Numbered from the stretch's first letter, positions 33,146 to 41,848 are shown. The stretch is 64,000 bases of DNA from Halomonas lysinitropha (GCF_902500215.1 NZ_CABVOU010000015.1:1-64000), one strand, 5' to 3'. Notes: generated from the sequence alone by a model not told the origin. Program-made: numbers and translations.

Positions 33146-34315
33146 ATGGCGAGAGGCGTCGCGGCGCTCGGTACATGGCTGGCGGGGCTGGTCCTGCTGC
33201 TGGGCCTGGGCCTGGGCCTGGCGTTCCCGCTGGCCGCCCAGCCCTCCGAGCGCGAGGCGCAGGATCGCCTGGATGCCCTTGGCGAAGCGCTCCTGGAGGC
33301 TTCCGCGCAGCTCTCAATCACCCGGGAGGCCCGGGACGAGGCCAGCAAGGCCCTGCGCGAGGTGGAGACCGCCCTCGCCGAGACCCACCGCCGGCTTGAT
33401 GAGCTTCAGGCCCAACGGCGTGTCCTGGGCGACGAGATTGCCACCCTCGAGGCGAGCCGCGAGCAGCTGGCCGCCGAGCGCAGCGAGCAGGTCGAGGCCC
33501 TGTCGGCCCAGCTCGATGCGCTCTACCGCCTCGGCCGAGCCCCCCAACTCAAGCTGCTGCTCAATCAGGACGACCCGGCACGACTCGACCGTCTGCAGCA
33601 CTATCTCAACCGCCTGGCTCGAGCCCGTAACGCGCGACTCGACGAGTTGGAGAGGCTCGATGCCGAACTGACGGATAATCGCCGAGCACTGGAGCAGCGC
33701 GGCAAACGCCTCGAGGCCGTGGCCGAGGAACTTGCCACACGCAGTGCCACCCTGGCCGAGCAGATGGAAGAGCGTGCCGAGCTGGTGGCCAGGCTGGACG
33801 AGCGCTTCGCCAGTGAACAGGCGCGCCTGGCCACTGTCGCTCAGGACCGTGCCCATGCCGAGCGTGCCCTGCGGCAGATACAGGAGCAGCTGGCGCGCCT
33901 CGAGCGTCCGCCCCCCTCCACGGCCATCGAACAGACCCGCGGCGAGCTGCCCTGGCCGATACAAGGCAACATCGCCTCCACCTTCCACGAGGGCGAGGGC
34001 GTGCATCGCAACGGCCTGCTGATCCAGGCCGCCGCGGGCACTCCCGTCAAGGCCGTACATACCGGCCGGGTGGTGTTCGCCGACTGGATGCGCGGCTTCG
34101 GTAACCTGTTGATCGTCGATCATGGCGACCAGGTGATGACCCTGCACGCCCACCTGCAACACTTTACCGCCGAGGTGGGCGCGGCCGTGTCCCGCGGTGA
34201 TCCACTGGGTGCGGTGGGCGACAGCGGGGGCCAGGATCGGCCGGCGCTCTACTTCGAGGTACGACAAGGCGGCGACCCGATCGACCCGAGGCGCTGGATC
34301 GCCCGCCAGCCATGA
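33146..34315 (+). CDS. envC: Murein hydrolase activator EnvC
   Basis: A 389-aa periplasmic activator of the cell-division amidases. A long signal peptide (1-33, ending LAAQ) is followed by a coiled coil (about 35-270, heptad-rich Leu/Glu/Arg) and a C-terminal LytM domain (290-385). The LytM site is degenerate: HRNGLLI stands where active peptidases have HxGxD, although TLHAHLQ is kept. That loss is expected for EnvC, which activates and does not cut. ATG 33146 follows GGGAGG. It sits between gpmI and a CtpA-type protease, the common arrangement. Confidence 0.92.
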   Translation: MARGVAALGTWLAGLVLLLGLGLGLAFPLAAQPSEREAQDRLDALGEALLEASAQLSITREARDEASKALREVETALAETHRRLDELQAQRRVLGDEIATLEASREQLAAERSEQVEALSAQLDALYRLGRAPQLKLLLNQDDPARLDRLQHYLNRLARARNARLDELERLDAELTDNRRALEQRGKRLEAVAEELATRSATLAEQMEERAELVARLDERFASEQARLATVAQDRAHAERALRQIQEQLARLERPPPSTAIEQTRGELPWPIQGNIASTFHEGEGVHRNGLLIQAAAGTPVKAVHTGRVVFADWMRGFGNLLIVDHGDQVMTLHAHLQHFTAEVGAAVSRGDPLGAVGDSGGQDRPALYFEVRQGGDPIDPRRWIARQP

Positions 34316-34387
34316 GCTCCGCTATTCCATAGACGCCCGACCAGGGGCTATGCTGGGCGGCCACCACCGGTAACCGCGAGAATCTGC

Positions 34388-35692
34388 ATGCCCCTACGTC
34401 CCGTCGCTCTGTCCATCGCGATACGCCGCCTGGTGTCGGCACTGCTGCCGGCCGCCCTGCTGGTGCTTGCCCCCCTCCCCGCCGCCGCCCAGGCCCAGAG
34501 CCCGGAGGATGACCTGCCGGTGGCCGAGATCCAGGCCTTCGCCGAGGTGTTCGAGCGCATCAAGCGCGCCTATGTGGAGGAGGTCGAAGATGCCGACCTG
34601 CTGCGCAATGCCATGCGCGGCATGCTCAGCGAACTCGACCCTCACTCCGCCTACCTGGACAGCGAGGAGTTCGAGAGCCTGCGCGAGTCCACCCAGGGGG
34701 AATTCGGCGGCGTGGGCATCGAGGTGGGCATGGAGGAGGGCCAACTGACGGTGATCACCCCCATCGACGACACGCCGGCCTCCCGGGCCGGCCTGCAGTC
34801 GCGCGACAAGATCCTGCGCATCGACGACACCCCCACCGACCGACTCTCGCTGCAGGAGGCGGTCAACCTGATGCGCGGCGAGCCCGGCACCGATATCCGA
34901 CTGACGATCCTGCGCCAGGGCGAGAGCGCTCCCCTGGAAGTCACCCTGACCCGCGAGATCATCCGCACCGAGAGCGTCAAGAGCGAGCTGCTGGAGGCGG
35001 GCTACGGCTACCTGCGGGTCAGCCAGTTCCAGACCCGCACCGGGGAGCAGGTCGGCAGCGCCATCCGCCGCCTGGAACGCGACGGGCCGCTCAAGGGCCT
35101 GGTACTCGACCTGCGCAACAACCCCGGCGGGGTGCTGCAGGCCGCGGTGGACGTGGCCGATGCCTTCCTCGACGACGGTCTGATCGTCTACACCGAAGGG
35201 CGCCTGCCTGACAGCGAGATGCGCTTCTCGGCCGGTCGCGAGACAGTCGCGGCCGACGTGCCGATGGTGATCCTGATCAATGGCGGCAGCGCCTCGGCGG
35301 CGGAGATCGTTGCCGGCGCCCTGCAGGACCAGCGGCGGGGCGTGGTGATGGGTACCGAGAGCTTCGGCAAGGGGTCGGTGCAGCAGGTCATGCCGCTGGG
35401 CAACGGCGAGGGGCTAAAGCTGACCACCGCCCTCTACTTCACCCCTGACGGCCGCTCGATCCAGGCCCAGGGCATCGAACCCGACGTGGAGGTGATCCGC
35501 GGTCGTCTGGAAGTCGCCGAAGGCAGCGGCCTGGACGTGCGAGAATCGGACCTGGAGGGCCACCTGCGCTCCCCGGACGAACAGCGCACTCGCAGCGAGA
35601 TGAGCGAGCGCCTGCGCGAGGACTACCAGCTCGGTGAGGCGCTCAACCTGCTCAAGGCCCTCAACGTGCTCAGCGAGCGGCGCGGCGGCTGA
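34388..35692 (+). CDS. C-terminal processing peptidase, S41 family (CtpA-like)
   Basis: A 434-aa periplasmic serine protease. Signal peptide at 1-36, then a helical region, a PDZ domain (about 95-170, GGVGIEVGMEEGQLTVITPIDDTPASRAGLQSRDKI) and the S41 catalytic core with Ser in NGGSASAAEIVAGAL and Lys in GTESFGKGSVQ. It probably trims periplasmic or lipoprotein substrates. Its last 23 bases overlap the 3' end of the convergent ubiI gene. No clear ribosome site precedes the ATG. Confidence 0.92.
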   Translation: MPLRPVALSIAIRRLVSALLPAALLVLAPLPAAAQAQSPEDDLPVAEIQAFAEVFERIKRAYVEEVEDADLLRNAMRGMLSELDPHSAYLDSEEFESLRESTQGEFGGVGIEVGMEEGQLTVITPIDDTPASRAGLQSRDKILRIDDTPTDRLSLQEAVNLMRGEPGTDIRLTILRQGESAPLEVTLTREIIRTESVKSELLEAGYGYLRVSQFQTRTGEQVGSAIRRLERDGPLKGLVLDLRNNPGGVLQAAVDVADAFLDDGLIVYTEGRLPDSEMRFSAGRETVAADVPMVILINGGSASAAEIVAGALQDQRRGVVMGTESFGKGSVQQVMPLGNGEGLKLTTALYFTPDGRSIQAQGIEPDVEVIRGRLEVAEGSGLDVRESDLEGHLRSPDEQRTRSEMSERLREDYQLGEALNLLKALNVLSERRGG

Positions 35693-36941
35693 AGGGGCGA
35701 CAGGCGGCAGGCAGGCGGCCGCGATGACCGGTCGCCTGCTGCATCAGCAGTTGCTTGAGCGGCCCGAGCCGGTCGACACCCGAGAGCCCCAGGTTACGCG
35801 CCAGGGTGAGCACAGGATGGCGCGCCCCGAACAGCAGCCTGAAGCCGTCCATAAGCGCCAGCATGACGGCATTGTCGCCGCGCCGTCGCCGAGCGTAACG
35901 GCCCAGCAACGCAACATCCCCCGGGGACAGCCCCCGTCGACGCCCTGTGACCAGTTCCTCGGCGAGCACCGCCGCATCCATCAGGCCCAGGTTCACCCCC
36001 TGGCCCGCCAGGGGGTGGATACTGTGCGCCGCATCCCCCACCAGGGCGAAGCCCGGCAGCACGTAGCGCTCCGCATGGCGCTGGGTGAGCGGTACCGCCA
36101 ATGCCCGGTCGGTCACCGTCACCTCGCCCAGTCGATGGTCGATGGCCGCCGCCAGTTCCCCACCCAGCGCCTCCCGGGGCAGGGCCACCAGTCGCTCGGC
36201 CTCCTCCGGGGTGGTGGACCAGACGATCGAGCAGTGACGCTCACCGCCCTCGATATAGAGCGGCAGGAAGGCCAGCGGCCCTGTGGAGAGGAACACCTGG
36301 CGGGCCACGCCGCCATGGGCGAGACACGGACGCACCGTGGTGACCACCGCCACCTGGCCGGTGTCGCGAGAGCAGACGTCGATGCCTGCCATCGCCCGCA
36401 GCGGTGACCGGGCCCCGTCGGCGGCCACCACCAGGGGGGCCGACAGTCGGCTGCCATCCTCCAGCCGTACCGTACGCCCGGCATCGTCCGACTCGAGCTC
36501 GGCCACCCGGGCTCCGAAGCGCACCTGGACGCTAGGCAGCTCGGCCAGGCATGCCTCCAGCGCTGCCAGGATGACGTCATTTTCGACGATATGCCCGAGC
36601 ACGGACACCCCGGCCTGCTCCGCGGAGAAGTTCACCTCACCGCTGCCCTCACCATCCCAGACCTGCATGAAGCGGTAGGGGCTCACCCGGCGCGAGGCCA
36701 TCCAGGCCCAGGCATCCAGTCCTTCCAGCAGCTGCCGCGACACCGGGGTCAGGGCACTGACGCGCATGGAAGGCGACCCCTGGCCCACGACGTCACGGTC
36801 GAGCGGCCCCTGGCGGGCATCCAGCAGCGCCACCTCCAGCCCCGCCCGACCCAGCAGACAGGCAAGGGCCGCGCCCACCATGCCACCTCCGACGATAATC
36901 ACTTCGAATGGCGACGATGCGCGCCCCTGTGCTGTAGTCAT
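35670..36941 (-). CDS. ubiI: UbiH/VisC-family FAD monooxygenase (UbiI-like)
   Basis: A 423-aa flavoprotein of ubiquinone synthesis. It has IIVGGGMVGAALACLLGRAGL (FAD), SMRVSALTPVSRQLL (the UbiH-family motif after the first fold), LVVAADGARSPLR, and ALVGDAAHSIHPLAGQGVNLGLMDA (second FAD motif). The partner upstream is UbiH, so this one most likely hydroxylates at C5 as UbiI does; UbiF-like activity cannot be excluded. ATG 36941 has GGGGGAG upstream. It converges with the protease gene. Confidence 0.88.
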   Translation of the reverse strand: MTTAQGRASSPFEVIIVGGGMVGAALACLLGRAGLEVALLDARQGPLDRDVVGQGSPSMRVSALTPVSRQLLEGLDAWAWMASRRVSPYRFMQVWDGEGSGEVNFSAEQAGVSVLGHIVENDVILAALEACLAELPSVQVRFGARVAELESDDAGRTVRLEDGSRLSAPLVVAADGARSPLRAMAGIDVCSRDTGQVAVVTTVRPCLAHGGVARQVFLSTGPLAFLPLYIEGGERHCSIVWSTTPEEAERLVALPREALGGELAAAIDHRLGEVTVTDRALAVPLTQRHAERYVLPGFALVGDAAHSIHPLAGQGVNLGLMDAAVLAEELVTGRRRGLSPGDVALLGRYARRRRGDNAVMLALMDGFRLLFGARHPVLTLARNLGLSGVDRLGPLKQLLMQQATGHRGRLPAACRPFSRRAAR

Positions 36942-37044
36942 GATCTGTGCTCCCCCTGATAAGCCCGCTGGCCAACTTGCCTGTACACCCTGGCGATTCC
37001 CGACCGTCATACGCTGCCATTCCAGCGCCTGTCGCCCGCACCCG

Positions 37045-38256
37045 CTATCGTTGCAGCCCCATGGCCCGCCGGGCCAGGCCTCGACGCAGGGGCCCTATCA
37101 GGTTCAGCCCCACCAGGCCTGCCCCGCGGGCAGGGGAAAGCAGAGGAAGGTCGAGCCCGAACAGACGTATCAAACCGTCGCTGAAGCGGATGACGCTGTC
37201 ACGGTCGGCATCTCGGCGCGCCTCGAAGTCCTGCAGGACACCCGTGCCACCTGGGCTATCGCCCCTCTCGATGCCGGCCTCGATGGCGACCACCAGGTCC
37301 ATGACGCCGCGTAGCGCCAGATTGAAGCCCTGGCCGGCCACCGGGTGCAGGGCATGGGCCGCATTGCCCAGCACCGCCAGCCCGGGACGCGTTGTCTCCC
37401 GGGCGGTGATCAGCGACAGCGGGTAGGCATGGCGGCGGCCCACTCGCCGGAAGTGCCCCACCCGATCACCGAAGGCCTGCTGCAGCTCGGCCAGGAAATC
37501 TCCGTCCGACAGTGCCAGACGGCGTCTCTCCTGGCCGCGCTCATGGGTCCAGACCAGTTCCATGGCCTGGCCCCGAAGGGGCAGCAGGGCAATGGGCCCC
37601 GCCGGCGTGAATCGCTCGTAGGCGACCTCACCATGGGGACGGCTAACCTCGACGCTGGCGATCAGCGCCACCTGGTCGTAGGGCCGTTCCCGGCTCTCGA
37701 TCCCCAGCCGCTCCTTAAGCCCCGAGCGACCGCCGTCGGCGAGCACCGTCAGCTCGGCCTCCAGCTCGCTGCCATCCGACAGCTGCAGACGATGTCCTTG
37801 GGCAATCGGTTCAATCGTCTCGACCCTGGCCGGGCAGTGCCAGGCCAGCGGCAGCTCGCTCAGCCGGCCATGCAGCACTCGCCCCATCCAGGCATTGGGA
37901 ATCACATGACCCAGCGCTTCGACACCCAGTTCCGCCGCGCGCAACCGCGTTACGCCCAGCCGGCCCCGCTCGCTGACGTGGATGGTGCGGATGGGGACGG
38001 CCATCTCGGCCATGGTCTCCCAGACGCCAAGACTCGCGAAGTGCCGGGCGGAGCCACCGGCGATGGCACTCGCCCGGGCATCGAAGCTGGGCTGCCAGGG
38101 CTCGGTCCGTTGCGACGGCAACGGTGCCGCTTCGATCACTGCCACCTTGAGCCCCGCCCGTTCGACCAGCGCGGCCAGGGCACAGCCCAGGCTGGCACCC
38201 ACCAAGCCGCCACCGATGATGGCGATATCCACTCTCGACTGCGATATCGCACTCAT
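37045..38256 (-). CDS. ubiH: 2-octaprenyl-6-methoxyphenol hydroxylase
   Basis: A 403-aa FAD monooxygenase of ubiquinone synthesis (C1 hydroxylation). Motifs are IAIIGGGLVGASLGCALAAL, DARASAIAGGSARHF, TVLADGGRSGLKERLG and AVLGNAAHALHPVAGQGFNLALRGV. The Asn in GNAAH replaces the Asp of the usual GDAAH, as is common in UbiH. GGGAG lies 7 bases before the ATG. It follows pepP by 65 bases and precedes ubiI by 103 bases, the standard ygfB-pepP-ubiH-ubiI order. Confidence 0.93.
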   Translation of the reverse strand: MSAISQSRVDIAIIGGGLVGASLGCALAALVERAGLKVAVIEAAPLPSQRTEPWQPSFDARASAIAGGSARHFASLGVWETMAEMAVPIRTIHVSERGRLGVTRLRAAELGVEALGHVIPNAWMGRVLHGRLSELPLAWHCPARVETIEPIAQGHRLQLSDGSELEAELTVLADGGRSGLKERLGIESRERPYDQVALIASVEVSRPHGEVAYERFTPAGPIALLPLRGQAMELVWTHERGQERRRLALSDGDFLAELQQAFGDRVGHFRRVGRRHAYPLSLITARETTRPGLAVLGNAAHALHPVAGQGFNLALRGVMDLVVAIEAGIERGDSPGGTGVLQDFEARRDADRDSVIRFSDGLIRLFGLDLPLLSPARGAGLVGLNLIGPLRRGLARRAMGLQR

Positions 38257-38277
38257 GGCGCACTCCCGTTTATTCCA

Positions 38278-38289
38278 TAATGTACATTA
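38278..38289. promoter_or_regulatory. Perfect palindrome TAATGTACATTA upstream of ubiH
   Basis: A 12-base exact palindrome in the AT-rich 65-base gap between pepP and ubiH, 22 bases upstream of the ubiH start codon. It could be an operator or part of an internal promoter that separates ubiH-ubiI from ygfB-pepP. No family consensus was recognised. Confidence 0.35.
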
Positions 38290-38321
38290 CATAAAGGCAT
38301 CGCCAACGGCTCTTCGGCTGG

Positions 38322-39659
38322 TCATTTACTGTTCATCAAGGATTCGATATCCGCCACCCGCTTGGGCACCCCCGCGGTCAACACCTCGTGGCCGTCGGGG
38401 GTCACGACAACATCATCCTCGATGCGAATGCCGATCCCGCGGAAAGCCTCGGGCAGGTCGTTGTCTGCAGGCACATAGAGGCCGGGCTCCACGGTGAGCA
38501 CCATGCCGGGCAGCAGGGGGCGGGGATGGCCCTCATGTCGGTAGGCCCCCACGTCATGCACGTCGAGTCCCAGCCAGTGGGAGGTCGAATGTAGGTAGAA
38601 GAGCTTGTAGCTGCCATCGTCGATGCGTGCCTGGACGTCGCCCTCCAGCAGTCCGAGCTCGATGAGACCGCCGGTGAGATCGCGTACCACGCCTTCGTGG
38701 ATCATCGCGAGCGTCGCACCAGGGCGAACCGCGGCGACGGCGCGCTCCTGGGCGGCCAGCACCACTTCGTAAAGAGCTCGCTGGGCCTCGGAGAAGCGTC
38801 CGTTGACCGGGAAGGTGCGGCTGATGTCGCCGGCATAGAGACCGAACTCGGCGCCGGCATCGATCAACACCAGGGCACCATCCTCCAGGGGAGCATGGTT
38901 TTCAATGTAGTGCAGCACACAGGCATTGATGCCACCACCGACGATACTCGCGTAGGCCGGGCCACTTCCGCCCTGCCAACGGAACTCGTGCTCGAGCTCG
39001 GCCTGCAGCTGCCACTCCATGAGTCCCGGGCGAGCCGTGCGCATGGCCCGTACATGGGCCCGGGCGGAAATCGCGCCGGCATGTCGCATCAGCGCCAGCT
39101 CCGCCTCGCTCTTGCACAGGCGCTGCTCGTGGAGCAGTTCGCTGACATCGGCAAAGGCCGACGGCGCCACCACCCCGCGACGGGCGCCACCGGCCAGCTC
39201 AGCGCGCACCTCCTCGGCGAGCGCCAGAGCCTCGGCATCGCCCAGCGGCAGATAGAGCGTAGTGCGCCCGTCGAGCAGTTCGGCCAGCTTCGCGTCGCGC
39301 TCGGCATTCTCGAAGGCCTGGTCGATACCATGCTCGCGAACGGCGCCCTCGGCGCCCAGGCGGATGCCGGCCCAGGCTTCTCGTGTCGGGTCACGATCCT
39401 GGCAGAACAGCACACTATCGCCATCCTCGCGGCCCGGCAGCAGCAGCAGCAGGGCCTCGGGCTCGGGAAAGCCAGTCAGGTAATGGACGTCGCTGTCCTG
39501 GCGAAAGGGGAATTCGCTGTCCCGGGAGCGGGTGACCAGCGCCGCACCAGGCAGCAGCACGGCGCTTTCGACAGAGAGCCGATCCATCAGCGCCCGGCGT
39601 CGGTCGCGGTATTCGTCGATTGTGATCGGGGCGGGACGGGGCAGGGTCTCGGGGTGCAT
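38322..39659 (-). CDS. pepP: Xaa-Pro aminopeptidase (PepP)
   Basis: A 445-aa dinuclear-metal aminopeptidase removing an N-terminal residue ahead of proline. The creatinase-like N-terminal domain (1-175) precedes the pita-bread domain with metal ligands in LVLIDAGAEFGLYAGDISRTFPVNG, HSTSHWLGLDVHDVG, LTVEPGLYV and GIRIEDDVVVT. I take ATG 39659, 5 bases after AGGAG; the GTG directly before it is too close. The gene lies between ygfB and ubiH. Confidence 0.95.
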   Translation of the reverse strand: MHPETLPRPAPITIDEYRDRRRALMDRLSVESAVLLPGAALVTRSRDSEFPFRQDSDVHYLTGFPEPEALLLLLPGREDGDSVLFCQDRDPTREAWAGIRLGAEGAVREHGIDQAFENAERDAKLAELLDGRTTLYLPLGDAEALALAEEVRAELAGGARRGVVAPSAFADVSELLHEQRLCKSEAELALMRHAGAISARAHVRAMRTARPGLMEWQLQAELEHEFRWQGGSGPAYASIVGGGINACVLHYIENHAPLEDGALVLIDAGAEFGLYAGDISRTFPVNGRFSEAQRALYEVVLAAQERAVAAVRPGATLAMIHEGVVRDLTGGLIELGLLEGDVQARIDDGSYKLFYLHSTSHWLGLDVHDVGAYRHEGHPRPLLPGMVLTVEPGLYVPADNDLPEAFRGIGIRIEDDVVVTPDGHEVLTAGVPKRVADIESLMNSK

Positions 39660-39694
39660 CACGGCTCCTGGATGGGTGGATTCGATGGTCGATA

Positions 39695-40273
39695 TCAGTG
39701 ACGAGTCGGCTCATCGACCTGCTCGACCTGCGGCTTGCCGGGGTGCTGCTCGGTGTAGAGCAGCATGGCGGCCATGCGCGCGTGCTCGGTGAGGGCGAAG
39801 AGGTCATCCTCGTTTTCCGGGCTGTCCTCGATATCTGTCTCGATGCTCGTCAGGCCCTCGAGGTCCTCGAGGGCCTCGCGCAGGGCCGACGACCACGAGC
39901 GTCGCGTGGCGTTGTCGGCATCGGCCACCACTTCGAGGAAGCCAAGGGTCCACTCCTGGAGGCCCAGGGCGCGCTCGGGCAGTGAGAATAGCTCATCCGG
40001 CAGCAGGGGCTCGAAGTTGAGCTCGGCGGCCGAGAGGGCCTCGAGGGTCTGGCGGCGCCAGCCCAGCAGCCTCTCGGCACTGGGTTCGTCCCGGGGCTGG
40101 TCGACCCCGAGGCTCAGGCAGACCTCTTCCAGCCATGCCTCGGGAGTCAGGTCATGTAGCGCAAGCTCGGCGCAGAGGCGCCCGTCGAGGAAGGCCGGCG
40201 ACTGCATGCTGCCGTGAAGCAGAAAGGTATCCGCAATGGTCGAGAAGTCCTGGTGTTCGTTAATCAGTGACAT
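39695..40273 (-). CDS. ygfB: YgfB/YecA-like UPF0149 family protein
   Basis: A 192-aa protein of the UPF0149 family, mostly helical. Recognisable segments are HGSMQSPAFLDGRLCAEL, LLPDELFSLPERALGLQEWTLGFLEVV and EHARMAAMLLYTEQHP. YgfB in Pseudomonas has been linked to repression of an antimicrobial-tolerance regulon; no SEC-C zinc tail is present here. It is the first gene of ygfB-pepP-ubiH-ubiI and diverges from zapA. Confidence 0.88.
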   Translation of the reverse strand: MSLINEHQDFSTIADTFLLHGSMQSPAFLDGRLCAELALHDLTPEAWLEEVCLSLGVDQPRDEPSAERLLGWRRQTLEALSAAELNFEPLLPDELFSLPERALGLQEWTLGFLEVVADADNATRRSWSSALREALEDLEGLTSIETDIEDSPENEDDLFALTEHARMAAMLLYTEQHPGKPQVEQVDEPTRH

Positions 40274-40305
40274 GACAAGATCCGCTGGTAAGGCCGACGG
40301 GCGCG

Positions 40306-40335
40306 TTGACCGCCCGCAAACGGCTCTCTTATAGT
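40306..40335 (+). promoter_or_regulatory. Probable sigma-70 promoter of zapA
   Basis: TTGACC (40306-40311) and TATAGT (40330-40335) with 18-base spacing match the consensus at 5/6 each. Transcription would start near 40342 and leave a leader of about 95 bases before zapA. The 162-base divergent spacer to ygfB holds no other gene. Confidence 0.55.
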
Positions 40336-40435
40336 GACTGGCATTCTTTATCTGGCCTCGATGTTAACGCATCGGATCCCCGTAACGCGCACCCGGCGTG
40401 CGATCCTCCTCCCCTGGCCCTTCCCGGAGCCTGTC

Positions 40436-40735
40436 ATGACCGAGCCCAAGCGGCCCACCACCGATATCACCCTCCTGGAGCGCAGCTATGCCATCGCCTG
40501 CCCGCCAGAGGAGCAGGACAAACTCGAACGCGCTGCCCGCTACCTCGACCGCGCCATGCAGGGCATCCACTCCCGTGGCCGGGTGGTCGACCGGGAGAAG
40601 ATCGCCATCATGGCGGCCCTCAACATCGCCCATGAGCTGCTCGAGGCCCTGGATGACCAGCGAGCCGGCGAGCAGAGTCTCAACGAACTCAATGCTCGCC
40701 TCGAGAAGGCGCTGGATGCCATGCCCGTGCGCTAA
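40436..40735 (+). CDS. zapA: Cell division protein ZapA
   Basis: A 99-aa FtsZ-ring stabiliser. The N-terminal beta part (DITLLERSYAIACPPEEQDKLERAARYLDRAMQ) and the C-terminal coiled coil (VVDREKIAIMAALNIAHELLEALDDQ...LNELNARLEKALD) match the family, where the first segment usually reads ILGREYxVxCPPEEQ. ATG 40436 follows GGAG. 6S RNA and the 5-formyl-THF cyclo-ligase follow, as in E. coli. Confidence 0.93.
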   Translation: MTEPKRPTTDITLLERSYAIACPPEEQDKLERAARYLDRAMQGIHSRGRVVDREKIAIMAALNIAHELLEALDDQRAGEQSLNELNARLEKALDAMPVR

Positions 40736-40758
40736 ATAAAGGCGACACAATCATCCCT

Positions 40759-40786
40759 TTGGCCCCGCGCGTGCCTCTGGTAGGAT
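40759..40786 (+). promoter_or_regulatory. Probable promoter of 6S RNA
   Basis: TTGGCC (40759-40764) and TAGGAT (40781-40786) are 16 bases apart and end 5 bases before the predicted 6S RNA 5' end. Confidence 0.45.
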
Positions 40787-40791
40787 GAAAC

Positions 40792-40976
40792 AGTTCCCTG
40801 GGGTGTTTGCCAGTCGTTATCGTCCCTCGAGCCTATGAGCATTACCCAGGGGGCCAAATGCTAGCCGGACCCGTGTGCATGTCCGTGCGTCGGAAAGCCT
40901 GACGGTTCGGCTGCGGCCACCCACCTTGAACCACTGGGTTCAAGGGCCAGAACGACAGCGGCACTCTGGGGAACTC
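40792..40976 (+). ncRNA. ssrS: 6S RNA
   Basis: About 185 nt between zapA and the cyclo-ligase gene, the conserved location. The 5' end AGTTCCCTGGGGTGTT and 3' end CACTCTGGGGAACTC pair into the long closing stem. The CACCTTGAACC...GGGTTCAAGGG block near the 3' side is the most conserved segment of gammaproteobacterial 6S RNA. It mimics an open promoter and sequesters sigma-70 RNA polymerase in stationary phase. Exact ends are estimated from alignment by eye with the E. coli RNA. Confidence 0.9.
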
Positions 40977-40984
40977 TATCTGAC

Positions 40985-41602
40985 ATGCAGGATACCGCCG
41001 CCCTGACCGACGACACTCGTCGACGGTTGAGACGTGAATTGCGTCAGCGTCGACGCGAATTGAGCGTCAAAAAGCGCCGTGACGCCGCTGAACGCCTCTG
41101 CCGACACCTGCGACAGCTGCCCGAGATGCAGCGCGCAAAGCGCGTGGCCCTCTACCTGCCCAATGACGGCGAGATCGACCCCACCCCGCTGATTCCCTGG
41201 CTCAAGCGCCGCGGCACACGCGTTCACTTGCCGGTTCTCAAGCCACTCTCCCTGAACCAGCTATGGTTCGTGCACTACCATGCCGCGACACCCATGGTGG
41301 TCAATCGCTACGGCATCCCGGAACCCGAGACTCGCTTTGGAGCGCACCGAGCAAGGCGAACGCCGGCCTGGGCTCTCGATGTGATCCTGCTGCCGCTGGT
41401 GGGCTTCGACGAGCGAGGCCAGCGCATGGGCATGGGCGGCGGCTTCTATGATCGCACCCTGGCCTTTACCCGCCGGCCGGGACCATGCCCGCGATTGATC
41501 GGCCTGGCCCATGACTGCCAGCGAGTCGAGCGACTCCCGGCCGCCTCCTGGGACGTGCCGCTGGACGCCATCGTCAGCGATGCCCGAGTGATACGTCCCT
41601 GA
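40985..41602 (+). CDS. 5-formyltetrahydrofolate cyclo-ligase
   Basis: A 205-aa ATP-dependent enzyme converting 5-formyl-THF to 5,10-methenyl-THF (YgfA/Fau type). Conserved blocks are RRRELSVKKRRDAAERL near the N-terminus, ALYLPNDGEIDPTPLI, and the phosphate-binding GFDERGQRMGMGGGFYDRTLA. It starts 9 bases after the estimated 6S RNA 3' end, so it is probably read from 6S readthrough transcripts as in E. coli. Confidence 0.95.
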   Translation: MQDTAALTDDTRRRLRRELRQRRRELSVKKRRDAAERLCRHLRQLPEMQRAKRVALYLPNDGEIDPTPLIPWLKRRGTRVHLPVLKPLSLNQLWFVHYHAATPMVVNRYGIPEPETRFGAHRARRTPAWALDVILLPLVGFDERGQRMGMGGGFYDRTLAFTRRPGPCPRLIGLAHDCQRVERLPAASWDVPLDAIVSDARVIRP

Positions 41603-41621
41603 GTGCACCTGCCGCACAACC

Positions 41622-41655
41622 GACGACGGCCGATGCATTTGCATCGGCCGTCGTC
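41622..41655. terminator. Long hairpin after the cyclo-ligase gene
   Basis: A 16-base perfect inverted repeat (GACGACGGCCGATGCA and its complement) around TT, 20 bases after the cyclo-ligase stop and 21 bases before the stop of the minus-strand microprotein. It lies between convergent genes and could serve both, but no T-run follows on either side. Confidence 0.55.
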
Positions 41656-41675
41656 ACGAGGCGGTTCCGGTAACA

Positions 41676-41771
41676 TCAGACGCCCGCCAACGCCTGGGCA
41701 TAGCCAGTCACCACAACCCCGATGCCGAAAAACAGCACCAGTGCCATGACCAGATCGGGCTTGCGCTTCAT
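41676..41771 (-). CDS. 31-aa single-helix membrane microprotein
   Basis: A short frame from ATG 41771 to TGA 41676. It translates to a basic start (MKRKPD) followed by one strongly hydrophobic helix (residues 7-24, LVMALVLFFGIGVVVTG) and a short tail ending AQALAGV. GGAG stands 7 bases upstream of the ATG. The positive-inside charge, ribosome site and bracketing hairpins argue for a real gene. I believe similar MKRKPD-type peptides occur in related bacteria, but cannot verify it here. Function unknown. Confidence 0.6.
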   Translation of the reverse strand: MKRKPDLVMALVLFFGIGVVVTGYAQALAGV

Positions 41772-41824
41772 TGTCGACTCCGTGGGAGACAGGACCGCGA
41801 GGGTCGTGTGGAAGTTGTTGTTTT

Positions 41825-41848
41825 GTCACCGCCCATGGAGGCGGTGAC
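41825..41848 (-). terminator. Hairpin between ilvA and the microprotein gene
   Basis: GTCACCGCC (41825-41833) and GGCGGTGAC (41840-41848) form a perfect 9-base stem with a 6-base loop, in the 208-base gap between ilvA and the microprotein. No T-run follows on the minus strand, so termination is uncertain. The rest of the gap holds nothing recognisable. Confidence 0.35.

Noticed and set aside
31455..33317. 620-codon open frame on the minus strand
   Set aside because: Antisense of gpmI; the gpmI protein is unmistakable.
33146..34315. EnvC as an active LytM endopeptidase
   Set aside because: The HxGxD zinc motif is replaced by HRNGLLI, so the protein fits an activator and not a peptidase.
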